This document shows positions 15,534-25,379 of a stretch of DNA of 64,000 nt, piece after piece. The notes under the pieces are model-generated. The model saw only the letters and a program-made list of their open reading frames with translations. It was not told the origin of the DNA and did no database searches. Source of the DNA: Vreelandella songnenensis (GTDB taxonomy: Bacteria; Pseudomonadota; Gammaproteobacteria; Pseudomonadales; Halomonadaceae); NCBI RefSeq assembly GCF_003002925.1, contig NZ_PVTK01000012.1:1-64000 (forward strand), given 5' to 3'. The first letter of the stretch is position 1, and every line of letters starts with the position of its first letter. Both the position numbers and the translations under genes were made by a program.

Positions 15534-16451
15534 ATGTCTGAACACGCCATTACTGCATTGTTCGCCAGTACGCCTGACGCTCAGCAGCAGGCACGTCTGG
15601 TGTTTACCGATCTAGACGGTTCGCTTCTAGATCATCACAGCTACGACTTTTCACCCGCCGCGCCCAGTCTTGCCTGCCTTGAGAAGCTGCAGATTCCCGT
15701 TATACCGGTCACCAGCAAGACCCGAGCGGAGTTATTCTCGCTTCGGGAATCGCTGGGACTTATCGCTACGCCATTTGTAGCCGAAAACGGGGCAGTGATC
15801 GGGTTGCCGCCCAGTTGGTGTCATGCGCGCCTTGACCGTCAAGCCAGCGGGCCTGACGGCATGGTCATCAAGCATACCGGTGTTGATATCGATTTTATTC
15901 GTGCCCGATTGAAAGTATGGCGCAAGCGCTTGGGCCTTCGCTTTACCGGCATGGGGGAGATGAGTATCGAACAGGTGGCACACTTAACCGGGTTGGATGC
16001 AAAGCGGGCAAGTGATGCCCAACAGCGTGAAGGGTGTGAGCCCCTCATCTGGGAAGATGACCAGGCCTCTCTCGATACGTTTCGCCTGGCGCTTGAAGGC
16101 GATGGCCTTGAGCTGACTCAGGGCGGACGGTTCTGGCATGTAATGGGCCGTGGTACCGATAAAGGCAGTGCTGTTACTTGGCTGATCAAGCGATTTGCCA
16201 CGCTCAGAGGATGCACACCGCTATCGCTAGGCCTTGGCGATGGACCTAATGATGTCACCATGCTTGAAGCAGTCGATCAGGCCGTTGTGATCCAGGGCAT
16301 GCATGATGCGCTGGTGTCGCCGCAAAGCGCATCGCTTTATCGCACACAAGCGCTGGGCCCCGCGGGGTGGGCAGAAGGCATTGCCTACTGGTGGGGGCGC
16401 GAAGAGGCGCCCGTACAAGCGGCAAGCGAGACTAACGCCGCCACTCAATAA
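15534..16451 (+). CDS. HAD-family glucosyl-/mannosyl-3-phosphoglycerate phosphatase
   Basis: A 305-residue HAD phosphatase of the MpgP/YedP group. Motif I FTDLDGSLLDHH carries the nucleophile Asp and the second Asp; motif II is VTSKTR; the C-terminal lysine motif is TDKGSAVTWL and the acidic motif LGDGPNDVTML. MpgP enzymes remove the phosphate from mannosyl- or glucosyl-3-phosphoglycerate. The following gene, 16 bases away, is a GpgS-type synthase, so the natural product is most likely glucosylglycerate, a compatible solute made under salt or nitrogen stress. Sugar specificity is inferred from the partner. Confidence 0.85.
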   Translation: MSEHAITALFASTPDAQQQARLVFTDLDGSLLDHHSYDFSPAAPSLACLEKLQIPVIPVTSKTRAELFSLRESLGLIATPFVAENGAVIGLPPSWCHARLDRQASGPDGMVIKHTGVDIDFIRARLKVWRKRLGLRFTGMGEMSIEQVAHLTGLDAKRASDAQQREGCEPLIWEDDQASLDTFRLALEGDGLELTQGGRFWHVMGRGTDKGSAVTWLIKRFATLRGCTPLSLGLGDGPNDVTMLEAVDQAVVIQGMHDALVSPQSASLYRTQALGPAGWAEGIAYWWGREEAPVQAASETNAATQ

Positions 16452-16467
16452 TCCAAGGAGGGCACAC

Positions 16468-17688
16468 ATGAGCGATTTCCATCAGAATGGCGTCATTACC
16501 GATTTTCATAACCTGACGCGTCGGCCGGTCGAGGCGCTTGAGCAGGAGTTAAGTCAGTTTGCCAAACGTCGCCCCATGGGGCTTATCCTGCCTTCGCTGT
16601 ATTCCGAGCTGGAAGGCCCGGCGCTTTCCAATATCGTGGATGAACTGGCCAAGGTGCCGTATCTCAATGAAATCGTGATAGGGCTTGATCGCGCTGATCG
16701 CGATCAATTTCTGCATGCTCGCGAGTTCTTTGCCCGCCTGCCGCAGCATACCCGTATTCTCTGGAATGACGGCCCCCGCCTGCGTGAACTGGACAGCGAG
16801 CTTGAAAGCCATGGGCTGGGCGCACTTGAACCGGGCAAGGGTCGTAACGTCTGGTACTGCTCGGGTTACATGCTCGCCTCTGGATGCTCGGCCGTAGTGG
16901 GCCTGCATGACTGCGATATCCTGACCTATGAGCGTGGCCTTCTAGCTCGCTTGATGTATCCGGTTGCCCATCCGCGCTTTAACTACAGCTTCTGCAAGGG
17001 GTATTACCCGCGCATTGCCGAAGGCAAGCTTAATGGACGCGTTTCCCGTTTGCTGGTAACGCCGTTACTACGTGCACTCAAGACAGTATGCGGGCCGCTG
17101 CCTTATCTGGAGTATCTGGATAGCTTTCGTTACCCGCTATCCGGTGAGTTTGCCATGCGCAGCGAGGTTCTGGAAGGTATCCGAATTCCCGCTGACTGGG
17201 GGCTTGAGATTGGCGTACTCTCTGAGCTGCAGCGCAACTACTCCCACCGCCAGCTGTGTCAGGTAGATATTGCTGATGCCTACGACCACAAGCATCAGCC
17301 GGTAAGCGAGGAGGACCCAAGTGGGGGGTTGAATCGAATGAGCCTGGATATCTCCAAGGCGCTATACCGCAAGCTTGCGACCCACGGAGTAAGCTTCAGC
17401 AGTGAAGATTTCAGAACCCTGAAAGCCACGTATTATCGATTGGCACTGGACCTGATAGAAGCCTATGACCACGACGCCACCATGAATGGCCTGAGTCTGG
17501 ATCGTCACTGCGAAGAGCAGGCGGTGGAGCTTTTTGCCAGTAACCTGCTGGAAGCCGGCAATCTGTTTCTGGACAATCCGCGTGAACGGCCCTTTATCCC
17601 CAGTTGGAACCGTGTACAGGCCGCCGTGCCGGATTTACTGAGCAGAATGCACGAAGCTGTCGAGCTGGATAATCAGGGCAAGGTATAA
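16468..17688 (+). CDS. gpgS: Glucosyl-3-phosphoglycerate synthase (GT81 family)
   Basis: A 406-residue retaining glycosyltransferase that joins an activated glucose to 3-phosphoglycerate. Motifs in order: GKGRNVWY (124-130), DXD-type HDCD (147-150), GRVSRLLVTPLL (190-201), PLSGEF (223-228), GLEIGVL (245-251) and a conserved His near 274. These parallel the mycobacterial GpgS blocks, although the first domain is different. The start at 16468 is set by the strong aaggaggg site; longer frames run back into the phosphatase gene. It is co-transcribed with the phosphatase gene upstream. The product would be dephosphorylated to glucosylglycerate. Confidence 0.87.
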   Translation: MSDFHQNGVITDFHNLTRRPVEALEQELSQFAKRRPMGLILPSLYSELEGPALSNIVDELAKVPYLNEIVIGLDRADRDQFLHAREFFARLPQHTRILWNDGPRLRELDSELESHGLGALEPGKGRNVWYCSGYMLASGCSAVVGLHDCDILTYERGLLARLMYPVAHPRFNYSFCKGYYPRIAEGKLNGRVSRLLVTPLLRALKTVCGPLPYLEYLDSFRYPLSGEFAMRSEVLEGIRIPADWGLEIGVLSELQRNYSHRQLCQVDIADAYDHKHQPVSEEDPSGGLNRMSLDISKALYRKLATHGVSFSSEDFRTLKATYYRLALDLIEAYDHDATMNGLSLDRHCEEQAVELFASNLLEAGNLFLDNPRERPFIPSWNRVQAAVPDLLSRMHEAVELDNQGKV

Positions 17689-17708
17689 AATAAAGCGCTC
17701 AAGCAGAT

Positions 17709-17743
17709 AAAAACGCCCTCTAGACCTGACGGTAAAGAGGGCG
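17709..17743 (-). terminator. Terminator of the chemoreceptor gene (minus strand)
   Basis: The 8-bp stem cgccctct / agagggcg (17714-17721 with 17736-17743) has five A on the left, giving a U-run for minus-strand RNA. It may also slow transcripts leaving gpgS. Confidence 0.75.
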
Positions 17744-17787
17744 CTAACTTATAGAGGCATTTACCTCGCCACAAAGAATCTCAATCC

Positions 17788-19392
17788 CTAGAAATCGCTT
17801 TCCTCAGTGACATAGCGCGCTGAAGAGGGAAGTGCCGCAGGCGCTGGCGCCTGAGCATTGATGCGGAAGTTGGCGACCCGTTGACGAAGCTGAGTGCTTA
17901 GCTGGGCAAGCGATTGGGTGGCGTGGTTGCTTTCCTGTACCAGGCCTGCGTTTTGCTGGGTCATCTGATCCATCTGGGTGACGGCCAGGTTGACCTGCTC
18001 GATACCGCTGCTCTGCTCACTGGTGGCGGCGGAGATTTCCTGAACCAGCGTGCTGAGCTGCTTGATGTCTGTCACCACGCTATTGATCATCTCGCCCGTC
18101 GCGCGTACCTGCTGGCTGCCATCGGCTACCTTGGTGCCCGAGTTCTCGATCAGCTTCTTGATTTCCTGGGCGGCGGCAGCGGAGCGGCTGGCAAGCTGGC
18201 GTACTTCATTGGCCACCACGGCAAACCCGCGGCCCTGGTCGCCCGCGCGAGCCGCCTCGACCGACGCATTGAGTGCCAGAATGTTGGTCTGGAAGGCAAT
18301 GGCATCGATCGTGTTCACGATGCTGCTCATCTGCGCTGAGCTTTCGTTGATGTTGGCCATGGTCGCCACGACAGCCGTCATGGCATCGCTGCCGCGCTGA
18401 GCGTTGTCCGCCGTGGTAGTAGCCAGCTTGCGCGCGTGATGGGCGTGCTCGGCATTCTGTTTAACGGTCGCCGTCAGTTCTTCCATGCTGGAGGCGGTTT
18501 CAGCCAGAGACGCGGCCTGCTGCTCGGTACGCGTCGAGAGCTCTTCGTTGACGCCCACAATCTGCTCGACGCCATTGTTGACCTGATCGGCACCGTGATG
18601 GATATCGCCGATGGTACCTGCAAGACTTTCCCGCATGCGGTTGATATCAAACAGCAGGCTTTCCTGGTCGCGACTGGAAAGCGTGGTGTTTCGGGTCAGA
18701 TCGCCATCGGCAATATGACGTACCACTTCCGCTGCATAGCGAGGGTCTCCGCCCAGGCGACGAGCCACGTCACGAATCACCCAGCCCATCAGCAGCGTTA
18801 CCGGTATGCCGATAATCAATAGCGCAATCAGCGAGCGGATAAGGTTGCTGATAAAAGCCGCATTGATATCGTCAACGTAGATACCGGCGCCAAACGCCCA
18901 GCCCCACTCGGGCAAGTAAGCGATGTAACTGATCTTGGGGAACTGCTCATCACCTGAAATGCGGCGAGAGTAGTAATCGACATGGCTACCTCCGGAGCGA
19001 GCAGCATTCAGGAACTCTGCGTACAAGCGTACACCGTTGGCATCCTGGTAATTGCTCATGTCTTCGCCGCGTGGGCGATTGGGGTGAGAAACGATATGCA
19101 TCTGATCGTCAAAGGCAAACACGTATTCACCTTCAGCGAAGCTGGCATTGGCAATCGCGTCGATGGCACGCTGCTGAGCGTCTTCAAGAGTAAGCTCGCC
19201 GGTACTGGATTTAACCTGAAGGGCCTGCAGCTGTGATTGAAGGCTCTCAACGACATGCTGAATGCTGGTACGCCGCTCTTGTTCGATGGTTTGACGTGTT
19301 TCCCAGGTTAGCCAGCCTACCAGCGTCAGCATGGCCAGACAGATAAGTCCGAGAATGCCCCAGAGTCGTTGATTCGTAGTCAGTCGTGACAT
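17788..19392 (-). CDS. Methyl-accepting chemotaxis protein with single Cache sensor
   Basis: A 534-residue chemoreceptor with a transmembrane helix (about 11-29), a periplasmic sCache_2-type sensor (about 35-185, with [10 protein letters not shown] and [14 protein letters not shown]), a second helix (about 190-215), HAMP (about 215-268) and a long cytoplasmic signalling coiled coil. The conserved hairpin tip is at about 350-395 ([22 protein letters not shown]). No CheR-tethering NWETF pentapeptide is present; the C-terminus is TEESDF. The ligand is unknown, though sCache_2 domains often bind small carboxylates. It is transcribed alone from a sigma28-type promoter 43-69 bases upstream, as expected for a late flagellar gene. 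Confidence 0.95.
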   Translation of the reverse strand: MSRLTTNQRLWGILGLICLAMLTLVGWLTWETRQTIEQERRTSIQHVVESLQSQLQALQVKSSTGELTLEDAQQRAIDAIANASFAEGEYVFAFDDQMHIVSHPNRPRGEDMSNYQDANGVRLYAEFLNAARSGGSHVDYYSRRISGDEQFPKISYIAYLPEWGWAFGAGIYVDDINAAFISNLIRSLIALLIIGIPVTLLMGWVIRDVARRLGGDPRYAAEVVRHIADGDLTRNTTLSSRDQESLLFDINRMRESLAGTIGDIHHGADQVNNGVEQIVGVNEELSTRTEQQAASLAETASSMEELTATVKQNAEHAHHARKLATTTADNAQRGSDAMTAVVATMANINESSAQMSSIVNTIDAIAFQTNILALNASVEAARAGDQGRGFAVVANEVRQLASRSAAAAQEIKKLIENSGTKVADGSQQVRATGEMINSVVTDIKQLSTLVQEISAATSEQSSGIEQVNLAVTQMDQMTQQNAGLVQESNHATQSLAQLSTQLRQRVANFRINAQAPAPAALPSSARYVTEESDF

Positions 19393-19434
19393 GAGATTCC
19401 TATAACAGCAGAGCCAAAAGTGGAGGATGCTGTT

Positions 19435-19461
19435 ATATCGGCCTTTTCTGACAAGACCTTA
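19435..19461 (-). promoter_or_regulatory. Sigma28 (FliA)-type promoter of the chemoreceptor gene
   Basis: On the minus strand, TAAGGTCT (19461-19454) is followed by 11 bases and GCCGATAT (19442-19435). This matches 6/8 and 7/8 positions of TAAAGTTT-N11-GCCGATAA, 43 bases upstream of the ATG. Confidence 0.75.
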
Positions 19462-19572
19462 GCCTATTCATGAGTTATTTTTACCAGAATGAAGAGCGCT
19501 GAATAGCACCCGCAAAACGGGCGTTATAATCAATGGCTTATAAAACCAGGCGCCTATTGATGGCTGATATGA

Positions 19573-20349
19573 TTAACCCGCTTCCGGCGTCTCGCTGCCC
19601 ATCATTTCGATGAGTTCTTCCTCGTCCGGCATCCCCTGGATGCGGCCAATGCGGGTATCCCCACTGGGCGTTTCGCGCTGATAGGCGCTGGTAGGCGTCG
19701 CATAGAGGCCCAATGCTTCAAACAGCTGGTTGTTGGTGTATACCTGCTCTTCAACGTCTTGAGGCTGGGCGGTGACGACAATGGCTTCACCCGCTTTATG
19801 GCGTGCAAGCGCCGCCTCCGGGTCACTTGCGCCCAGCAGAACGGCAGCCTTGGCGGGGCTATCGGGGGCCAGCACGCCGACCATGATATGGCGCAATTGG
19901 ACGGCGCCCGCATCGACCCAGGGGCGGGCTTGTTCCCAGAACTGCTGACAGTAGGAGCAGTTGGGGTCGGTAAAGGTATAAATCAGGCGCGGCGCGTCGG
20001 TATCCCCATCCTGAATCCAGTGGCTCTCTTCAAGAAGCTGCCAGGTCTGTGCTTCAAGCGCGACTCGCACATGTGTATCAAGCTGGGGCTCGGTCAGATT
20101 ATTACCTTCGCTGTCTACCAGCGTGCCGACAATCGCATGTTCACCGTCTGGGGTCAGGTAGATGATGGCCTCCTGGCCCTGGGTGCTGGCGCCAAAGCCT
20201 TGCAAACCACTTGGCGCATCAAACGGGTCATGAATTTCCCACCCTTGATTGGCCAGCGCCTGAACGGGCGCTGGCAGTTCGCCTGCGTGGCTTGCGGCAC
20301 TGGTGAGCAAAACAAGGCTGCCAACAGCAGCGTAAGAGCGAAAGAGCAT
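19573..20349 (-). CDS. DsbG/DsbC-like periplasmic thiol:disulfide interchange protein
   Basis: A 258-residue exported protein (signal peptide about 1-22) with an N-terminal dimerisation-type domain and a C-terminal thioredoxin domain. The redox centre is C131-SY-C134 in FTDPNCSYCQQFW, and a Thr-Pro (YATPTSAY) supplies the cis-proline loop. Domain order and length match DsbC/DsbG disulfide isomerases; the QGMPDEEEL C-terminus is closer to DsbG. It acts in the periplasm on misoxidised proteins and would need DsbD for reduction, which is not in the window. It is transcribed alone on the minus strand. Confidence 0.85.
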   Translation of the reverse strand: MLFRSYAAVGSLVLLTSAASHAGELPAPVQALANQGWEIHDPFDAPSGLQGFGASTQGQEAIIYLTPDGEHAIVGTLVDSEGNNLTEPQLDTHVRVALEAQTWQLLEESHWIQDGDTDAPRLIYTFTDPNCSYCQQFWEQARPWVDAGAVQLRHIMVGVLAPDSPAKAAVLLGASDPEAALARHKAGEAIVVTAQPQDVEEQVYTNNQLFEALGLYATPTSAYQRETPSGDTRIGRIQGMPDEEELIEMMGSETPEAG

Positions 20350-20441
20350 TACATCATCCTTGTTTGAGCGTGGGTGAGAGAAGGGGGTTAACAGTGGAAA
20401 TAGTCGAGAGTATACATCGTCCTTGAGTTGGTCTATTCAGC

Positions 20442-20467
20442 AAAACGCCGGCGCATAGGCCGGCGTT
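20442..20467 (-). terminator. Terminator of prc (minus strand)
   Basis: The 9-bp stem aacgccggc / gccggcgtt (20444-20452 with 20459-20467) is 20 bases after the prc stop. The minus-strand RNA continues gcgttttg. Confidence 0.75.
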
Positions 20468-20488
20468 CTGTTCCAGAGCACACAGTGA

Positions 20489-22573
20489 TTAGCGCTTGGC
20501 CATCCGCTGAGCTTGCTGGAAGTGTGCGTAGTCGAGCAGGATTTCTGCCGCTTCAAGTACGGGGGCGCGGTCAACCGGCATCTCCTCGTCTTCAGCGTTT
20601 TCGTCCTCGTCACCTGGTTCGGTGGTGTCCAGGCGCGCATCCATCCACTCATCAAGTTCCGGCAGCTTCAATGCTCGACGACGCTGGTTTTCCAGAGAAA
20701 GCTGTTCAGCTTCCTGGGCTTCCAGTTCGCGCTGGCGCTGTTCACGGTTGAGGCTGACACTGGTGTGCTGCTCGCGCAGTTGACGTGCCAGCGTCGATTG
20801 GCGCTCCAGATAGATGAAGTTGGGATTTTGCTTGGCACGTGTCTGATGCTGGGCGGCCAGTGCATCGACAAACTCTTCCGGCGTGCCGTAACGGCGGTAC
20901 TGGACGTTCTGCACGGTGTCCCAGCCCAGCGCGTTGTCCAGGCTGCTTTCGCCAATACGCTCGGGGTCAATCAGGCTCGGGAAGGCGATGTCCGGGTCTA
21001 CGCCGCGGTTTTGCGTACTTTCACCGGAGATACGGTAGAACTTGGCGCGGGTCAGCTTGATCTGGCCATGGCTCAGGTCGTTCAACGTCTGAACGGTGCC
21101 TTTGCCAAAGGTAGATGAACCGACTACCAGGCCGCGGCCATAATCCTGAATGGCGCCGGCAAAGATCTCGGAGGCCGAGGCGGATAGCCGATTGACCAGA
21201 ACGGTGAGCGGGCCGTCATAGGTAGTGCCGGCATCGCTGTCGCCGTAGAGCTGAATGCGGCCCTGGGCATCACGAACCTGCACGGTGGGGCCACGGTCGA
21301 TGAACAGGCCGATCAGCGAGTTGGCTTCCTGAAGCGCACCGCCGCCGTTGTTGCGAAGATCCAGCACGATACCTTCAACGCCTTCTTCTTTCAGGCGCTC
21401 GATCTCACGGGCCACATCGCGAGTGGTGCTGCGGTACTCTTCTTCACCCGCCTGCCAGGCATCAAAATCGACGTAGAAGGTAGGGATGTTGATAACGCCG
21501 ATCGGGTGGGGTTCACCATCACGCTCGACATTGATCACTTCGCCGTGGGCGGCCTGGTCTTCAAGGCTTACCGTATCGCGCGTGATTTCGACGATATGCG
21601 AGCGGGTCATGTCGACCGCCTGAGCAGGCACGATGTCCAGACGCACGACCGAACCTTTCGGGCCGCGAATCAGATCCACCACGTTGTCCAGACGCATACC
21701 TACCACATTGACCATCTCGCCATCTTCCTGGCCTACGGCAATGATACGGTCGGCGGGTTCAAGCACGTCGGCACGGTCGGCAGGGCCGCCGGGCACCAGG
21801 CTTGCCACCTTGACGTATTCGCCGTCAGCCTGGAGCAGGGCGCCGATACCCTCGAGAGAAAGGCTCATCTGAATATCGAAAGATTCGCTTTGACGCGGCG
21901 AGAGATAGCCGGTGTGCGGGTCGATCGTGCTCGTGACTGCGGCCATCAAAAGACCGAACACATCTTCCGATTCGGTTTGACGCAGGCGGGAGAGCTGACC
22001 TTCATAGCGCTGACGCAGATTATCTTCAATCTGCTCATCGTCCTGATCGGTGAGGGCAAGCGTCAGCGCGTCGTTTTTAAGACGTTTGCGCCAAAGCTCG
22101 TCAAGCTCGCTTTCGCGGGTGGCCCAGGGGGCATCTTCGCGGTCGATTTCCAGACGCTCGTCGCTGTCGAAGTCAAACGCCAGACCTTCATCAAGGCGCT
22201 CAAGCAGCCACTCCATACGCGCTATATGGCGCTCGCTGAGCCGGTCATACAGCTTGAAGGCATCATCCAGGTCGCCTTCGAACAGCGCATCGGCCATGTC
22301 GTCTTCCAGATGGCGATAGGGCTCGATATCGCGGCTAAGCAAGTAGGCGCGCTGACCATCGAGAATATCCAGGTAGCGCTGAAAGGCTTCCTGAGACCAC
22401 TGCTCATCAAAGGTGAGATCAGCGTAGTGGCCATAGCGGAGCGCGTCCGCAATTTCTACTGCCGCTTGGCGTTGTTCGTCGGTCGGTGCAGTTTGCGCCA
22501 TCGCTGCCGGGCTGGTGACTACCAGCATGACGGCAAGCGCGACCGAGCGCGAAAGCGTTGCAAACAAGCTCAT
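20489..22573 (-). CDS. prc: Tail-specific periplasmic protease Prc (S41)
   Basis: A 694-residue periplasmic serine protease that degrades proteins with exposed non-polar C-termini and tunes peptidoglycan hydrolases. The signal peptide is at 1-26 (AMA-QTA). The helical N-terminal domain is followed by a PDZ domain (about 230-320) and the S41 catalytic core with LDLRNNGGG (405-412), Ser466 in LSASASEIF and Lys491 in FGKGTVQ. The Ser-Lys distance of 25 residues equals that of E. coli Prc (452/477). The C-terminal domain (DUF3340-type) is rich in Glu/Gln. Length agrees with the family (about 680). It is monocistronic and divergent from apeB. Confidence 0.95.
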   Translation of the reverse strand: MSLFATLSRSVALAVMLVVTSPAAMAQTAPTDEQRQAAVEIADALRYGHYADLTFDEQWSQEAFQRYLDILDGQRAYLLSRDIEPYRHLEDDMADALFEGDLDDAFKLYDRLSERHIARMEWLLERLDEGLAFDFDSDERLEIDREDAPWATRESELDELWRKRLKNDALTLALTDQDDEQIEDNLRQRYEGQLSRLRQTESEDVFGLLMAAVTSTIDPHTGYLSPRQSESFDIQMSLSLEGIGALLQADGEYVKVASLVPGGPADRADVLEPADRIIAVGQEDGEMVNVVGMRLDNVVDLIRGPKGSVVRLDIVPAQAVDMTRSHIVEITRDTVSLEDQAAHGEVINVERDGEPHPIGVINIPTFYVDFDAWQAGEEEYRSTTRDVAREIERLKEEGVEGIVLDLRNNGGGALQEANSLIGLFIDRGPTVQVRDAQGRIQLYGDSDAGTTYDGPLTVLVNRLSASASEIFAGAIQDYGRGLVVGSSTFGKGTVQTLNDLSHGQIKLTRAKFYRISGESTQNRGVDPDIAFPSLIDPERIGESSLDNALGWDTVQNVQYRRYGTPEEFVDALAAQHQTRAKQNPNFIYLERQSTLARQLREQHTSVSLNREQRQRELEAQEAEQLSLENQRRRALKLPELDEWMDARLDTTEPGDEDENAEDEEMPVDRAPVLEAAEILLDYAHFQQAQRMAKR

Positions 22574-22711
22574 CAGTCAAGCTCTCCCGGATTTGTGTAC
22601 ACTCATTCTTCCCTAGACCCGCAGGTGGCCTATGAATAGCCTAGGCCAGGGGAGCATTGTAGCAGGTCGTCTGCTCTGTGAGACTCAATCATTACTGTTA
22701 TGAGGATTTCC

Positions 22712-24016
22712 ATGTCCGAAGCTTTCAACGCCGATCGTTTAACCCGGCTGTGTGATTTTCTGCGCCATTCGCCCACGCCTTGGCACGCCACCCAAAGCAT
22801 GGCCGAGCGTCTGGAAAAAGCGGGATTTCAGCGGCTGGAAGAGACCGCCAGCTGGCAGTTGAGCCGCGGGCAGCGCTACTACGTCACGCGTAACGATTCA
22901 TCGATCATTGCCTTTCAACTGCCTGATGGAGCGCTTGAAAGTCTGCGTATGCTGGGCGCGCATACCGATAGCCCCGGGCTTCGCCTGAAACCCAATGCCA
23001 CGCAGCACGCAGCGGGATGGTTGCAACTCGGCGTGCAGGTGTATGGCGGTGTGCTGCTGGCGCCCTGGTTTGACCGCGACCTGGGCCTTGCCGGCCGGGT
23101 ACACGTGCGCCACCCGGATGGCAAGATGGAGAGCCTGCTGCTTAACGTCGAACGCCCGATTGCCATGGTCCCAAGTCTTGCCATCCATATGGACCGTGAC
23201 GTTAACGCCGGCCGCCCCATCAATGCGCAAACCCAGATGGCACCGGTGCTGCTGCAGAGCGATAGCGCCAAGCTTGCCGATCTTTTGGCCACCTGGATTG
23301 AAGAGCAGCACGGTTTGAAAGCCGCTGAAGTGGTGGATTTCGAGCTTGGATTCTACGACGTACAGCCGCCCTCGCTGGTGGGGGTAAAGCAGGAGCTTGT
23401 GGCCAGCGCGCGGTTGGATAACCTGTTGTCGTGCTTTATTGGCCTGGAGGCGCTGCTGGAAAGCGATGGCAGCCAAGGAGCGCTGCTGGTCGCCAATGAT
23501 CACGAAGAGGTAGGTAGTGCCAGTGCCTGTGGCGCCCAGGGGCCGTTTCTGGGCGATGTGCTCAAGCGCATCAATGCGCAGGTAGGGGGTGGGTCGGGGG
23601 AGTCGCTGATTCAGCTGATTCAGTCATCGCTGATGATTTCCTGCGATAACGCCCACGCGCTGCATCCCAACTTTCGTGACAAGCACGACGAGCGCCACGG
23701 CCCGGCCATCAACGGCGGCCCGGTGATCAAGGTGAACGCCAGCCAGCGCTACGCCACCAACAGCGTGACCGGCGCGCTGTTTCGCGACGTGTGCCGCGAG
23801 GCCGATGTGCCGGTGCAGTCGTTTGTAACCCGAGCTGATATGGGCTGTGGCAGCACCATCGGCCCCATCACGGCGACAGAAGTGGGCGTGCCTACCCTGG
23901 ATATTGGCGTGCCACAGTGGGCCATGCACTCGATTCGCGAAACCGCCGGCACCCGTGATGTCGAGTATCTGACCCGGGCGCTGAAGGTGTTCCTGAACCG
24001 CCCGACGCTCTGCTGA
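22712..24016 (+). CDS. apeB: M18 family aminopeptidase (aspartyl/probable aminopeptidase 2)
   Basis: A 434-residue dinuclear metal aminopeptidase of the cytosol. The ligand motifs are in order: GAHTDSPGLRL (His-Asp), NDHEEVGSASACG (Glu-Glu), ISCDNAHALHPN (Asp) and the C-terminal QWAMHSIRE (His). TRADMGCGSTIGP is the typical M18 signature. The start at 22712 has a gagga ribosome site; an ATG 12 bases upstream overlaps that site and is less likely. It is monocistronic, closed by a bidirectional terminator next to tRNA-Met. Confidence 0.94.
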   Translation: MSEAFNADRLTRLCDFLRHSPTPWHATQSMAERLEKAGFQRLEETASWQLSRGQRYYVTRNDSSIIAFQLPDGALESLRMLGAHTDSPGLRLKPNATQHAAGWLQLGVQVYGGVLLAPWFDRDLGLAGRVHVRHPDGKMESLLLNVERPIAMVPSLAIHMDRDVNAGRPINAQTQMAPVLLQSDSAKLADLLATWIEEQHGLKAAEVVDFELGFYDVQPPSLVGVKQELVASARLDNLLSCFIGLEALLESDGSQGALLVANDHEEVGSASACGAQGPFLGDVLKRINAQVGGGSGESLIQLIQSSLMISCDNAHALHPNFRDKHDERHGPAINGGPVIKVNASQRYATNSVTGALFRDVCREADVPVQSFVTRADMGCGSTIGPITATEVGVPTLDIGVPQWAMHSIRETAGTRDVEYLTRALKVFLNRPTLC

Positions 24017-24030
24017 CAAAGCATGTAACG

Positions 24031-24063
24031 AAAAAAGCCCGCTGACGAATCAGCGGGCTTTTC
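24031..24063 (+). terminator. Bidirectional terminator between apeB and tRNA-Met
   Basis: An 11-bp perfect stem (aagcccgctga / tcagcgggctt, 24035-24045 with 24050-24060) has six A upstream and four T downstream, serving apeB on the plus strand and the tRNA transcript on the minus strand. Confidence 0.92.
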
Positions 24064-24069
24064 AATGTT

Positions 24070-24146
24070 TGGTGGCTACGCCCTGATTTGAACAGGGGAC
24101 CCCATCATTATGAGTGATGTGCTCTAACCAGCTGAGCTACGTAGCC
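24070..24146 (-). tRNA. tRNA-Met (CAT), elongator type
   Basis: The minus strand gives a 77-nt cloverleaf beginning GGCTACGTAGCTCAG, with anticodon loop CTCATAA (anticodon CAT), T loop GTTCAAATC and encoded CCA. It is close to E. coli elongator tRNA-Met, including the GGCTACG acceptor arm, so it is not the initiator. It follows ychF on the same strand. Confidence 0.96.
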
Positions 24147-24209
24147 TTTCAACGGGGGCGAATATTACTCAGAGATCCGCCTCCCGTCAAGCATTTCTTG
24201 CCAGTATGC

Positions 24210-25301
24210 TTATACGTTGAACCGGAAGTGCACGACATCGCCATCCTTGACGATGTACTCCTTGCCTTCCAGACGCCATTTTCCGGCATCCTTGGCGCCT
24301 TGCTCACCGTTAAGCGTCACGAAGTCGTCATAGGCAATGACTTCAGCGCGAATAAAGCCCTTCTGGAAGTCGGTATGGATAGCACCGGCGGCTTCGGGGG
24401 CCGTGGCTCCCTGCTTCACGGTCCAGGCGCGAACCTCCTTGATCCCCGCGGTGAAGTAGGTCTGCAGGCCAAGCAGTGAATAACCTGCGCGAATAACGCG
24501 ATCAAGGCCCGGTTCTTCCATGCCCATCTCATCCAGGAACATGGCACGCTCTTCGTCTTCAAGCTCGGCGATTTCGGCTTCCAGCTGATTACACACCGGC
24601 ACTACCACTGCGCCTTCTTCGGCGGCAATTTCCTTGACGATATCCAGATACGGATTGTTCTCGAAGCCATCTTCGTTGACGTTGGCAATGTACATGGTGG
24701 GCTTCAGGGTCAAAAAGCCAAAGCTTTTCACCTGACGCTTTTCGTCATCATCCAGGCCAAAGCTTCTAAGCGGCATGCCTTCGGCCAGGTGGGGCTGTAC
24801 CTTGTCGAGGATGGCCTTGGTAGCCGTGGCGTCTTTGTCGCCGCCTTTTACCGAGCGCAGCAGGCGCTGGCTGGCTTTCTCGACGGTATCCAGGTCGGCA
24901 AGCGCCAGTTCCAGGTTGATGGTTTCGATATCGGCACGCGGATCAACCTGGTTGGCTACGTGAATCACGTTATCGTTATCGAAGCAGCGCACCACGTGGG
25001 CAATCGCCTGGGTTTCGCGAATGTTGGCCAGGAACTTGTTGCCCAACCCCTCGCCCTTGGAGGCACCGGCCACCAGGCCTGCGATATCCACGAACTCCAT
25101 GGTGGTGGGCAGAACTTTTTCGGGCTTGACGATTGCGGCCAGCTTGTCCAGACGCGGGTCCGGCATCGGCACGATGCCCACGTTGGGTTCAATGGTGCAG
25201 AAGGGGAAATTTTCCGCGTCAATGCCGGATTTGGTCAGCGCATTGAAAAGCGTGGATTTGCCTACGTTTGGCAGGCCGACGATACCGCAGTTAAAGCCCA
25301 T
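24210..25301 (-). CDS. ychF: Redox-regulated ribosome-associated ATPase YchF (OLA1 family)
   Basis: A 363-residue Obg-family P-loop protein with G1 [12 protein letters not shown] near the N-terminus, the G3 segment [16 protein letters not shown], a coiled-coil insert and a C-terminal TGS domain (about 280-363) ending VVHFRFNV. YchF binds ribosomes and prefers ATP because its G4 motif is changed (here NVNED). It is downstream of pth in the conserved prs-rplY-pth-ychF order; the pth-ychF gap is 78 bases. Confidence 0.96.
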   Translation of the reverse strand: MGFNCGIVGLPNVGKSTLFNALTKSGIDAENFPFCTIEPNVGIVPMPDPRLDKLAAIVKPEKVLPTTMEFVDIAGLVAGASKGEGLGNKFLANIRETQAIAHVVRCFDNDNVIHVANQVDPRADIETINLELALADLDTVEKASQRLLRSVKGGDKDATATKAILDKVQPHLAEGMPLRSFGLDDDEKRQVKSFGFLTLKPTMYIANVNEDGFENNPYLDIVKEIAAEEGAVVVPVCNQLEAEIAELEDEERAMFLDEMGMEEPGLDRVIRAGYSLLGLQTYFTAGIKEVRAWTVKQGATAPEAAGAIHTDFQKGFIRAEVIAYDDFVTLNGEQGAKDAGKWRLEGKEYIVKDGDVVHFRFNV

Positions 25302-25379
25302 AATGGATTCCTGGCTGAAGACAAGTGCGCCGACGTGCTCTGTCCAGCGCTTGCCTGAAGTGAGTAGTGTTCGTATTGA

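Noticed and set aside
21506..22639. A 377-codon plus-strand open frame
   Set aside because: Antisense shadow of prc, whose catalytic residues are all intact.
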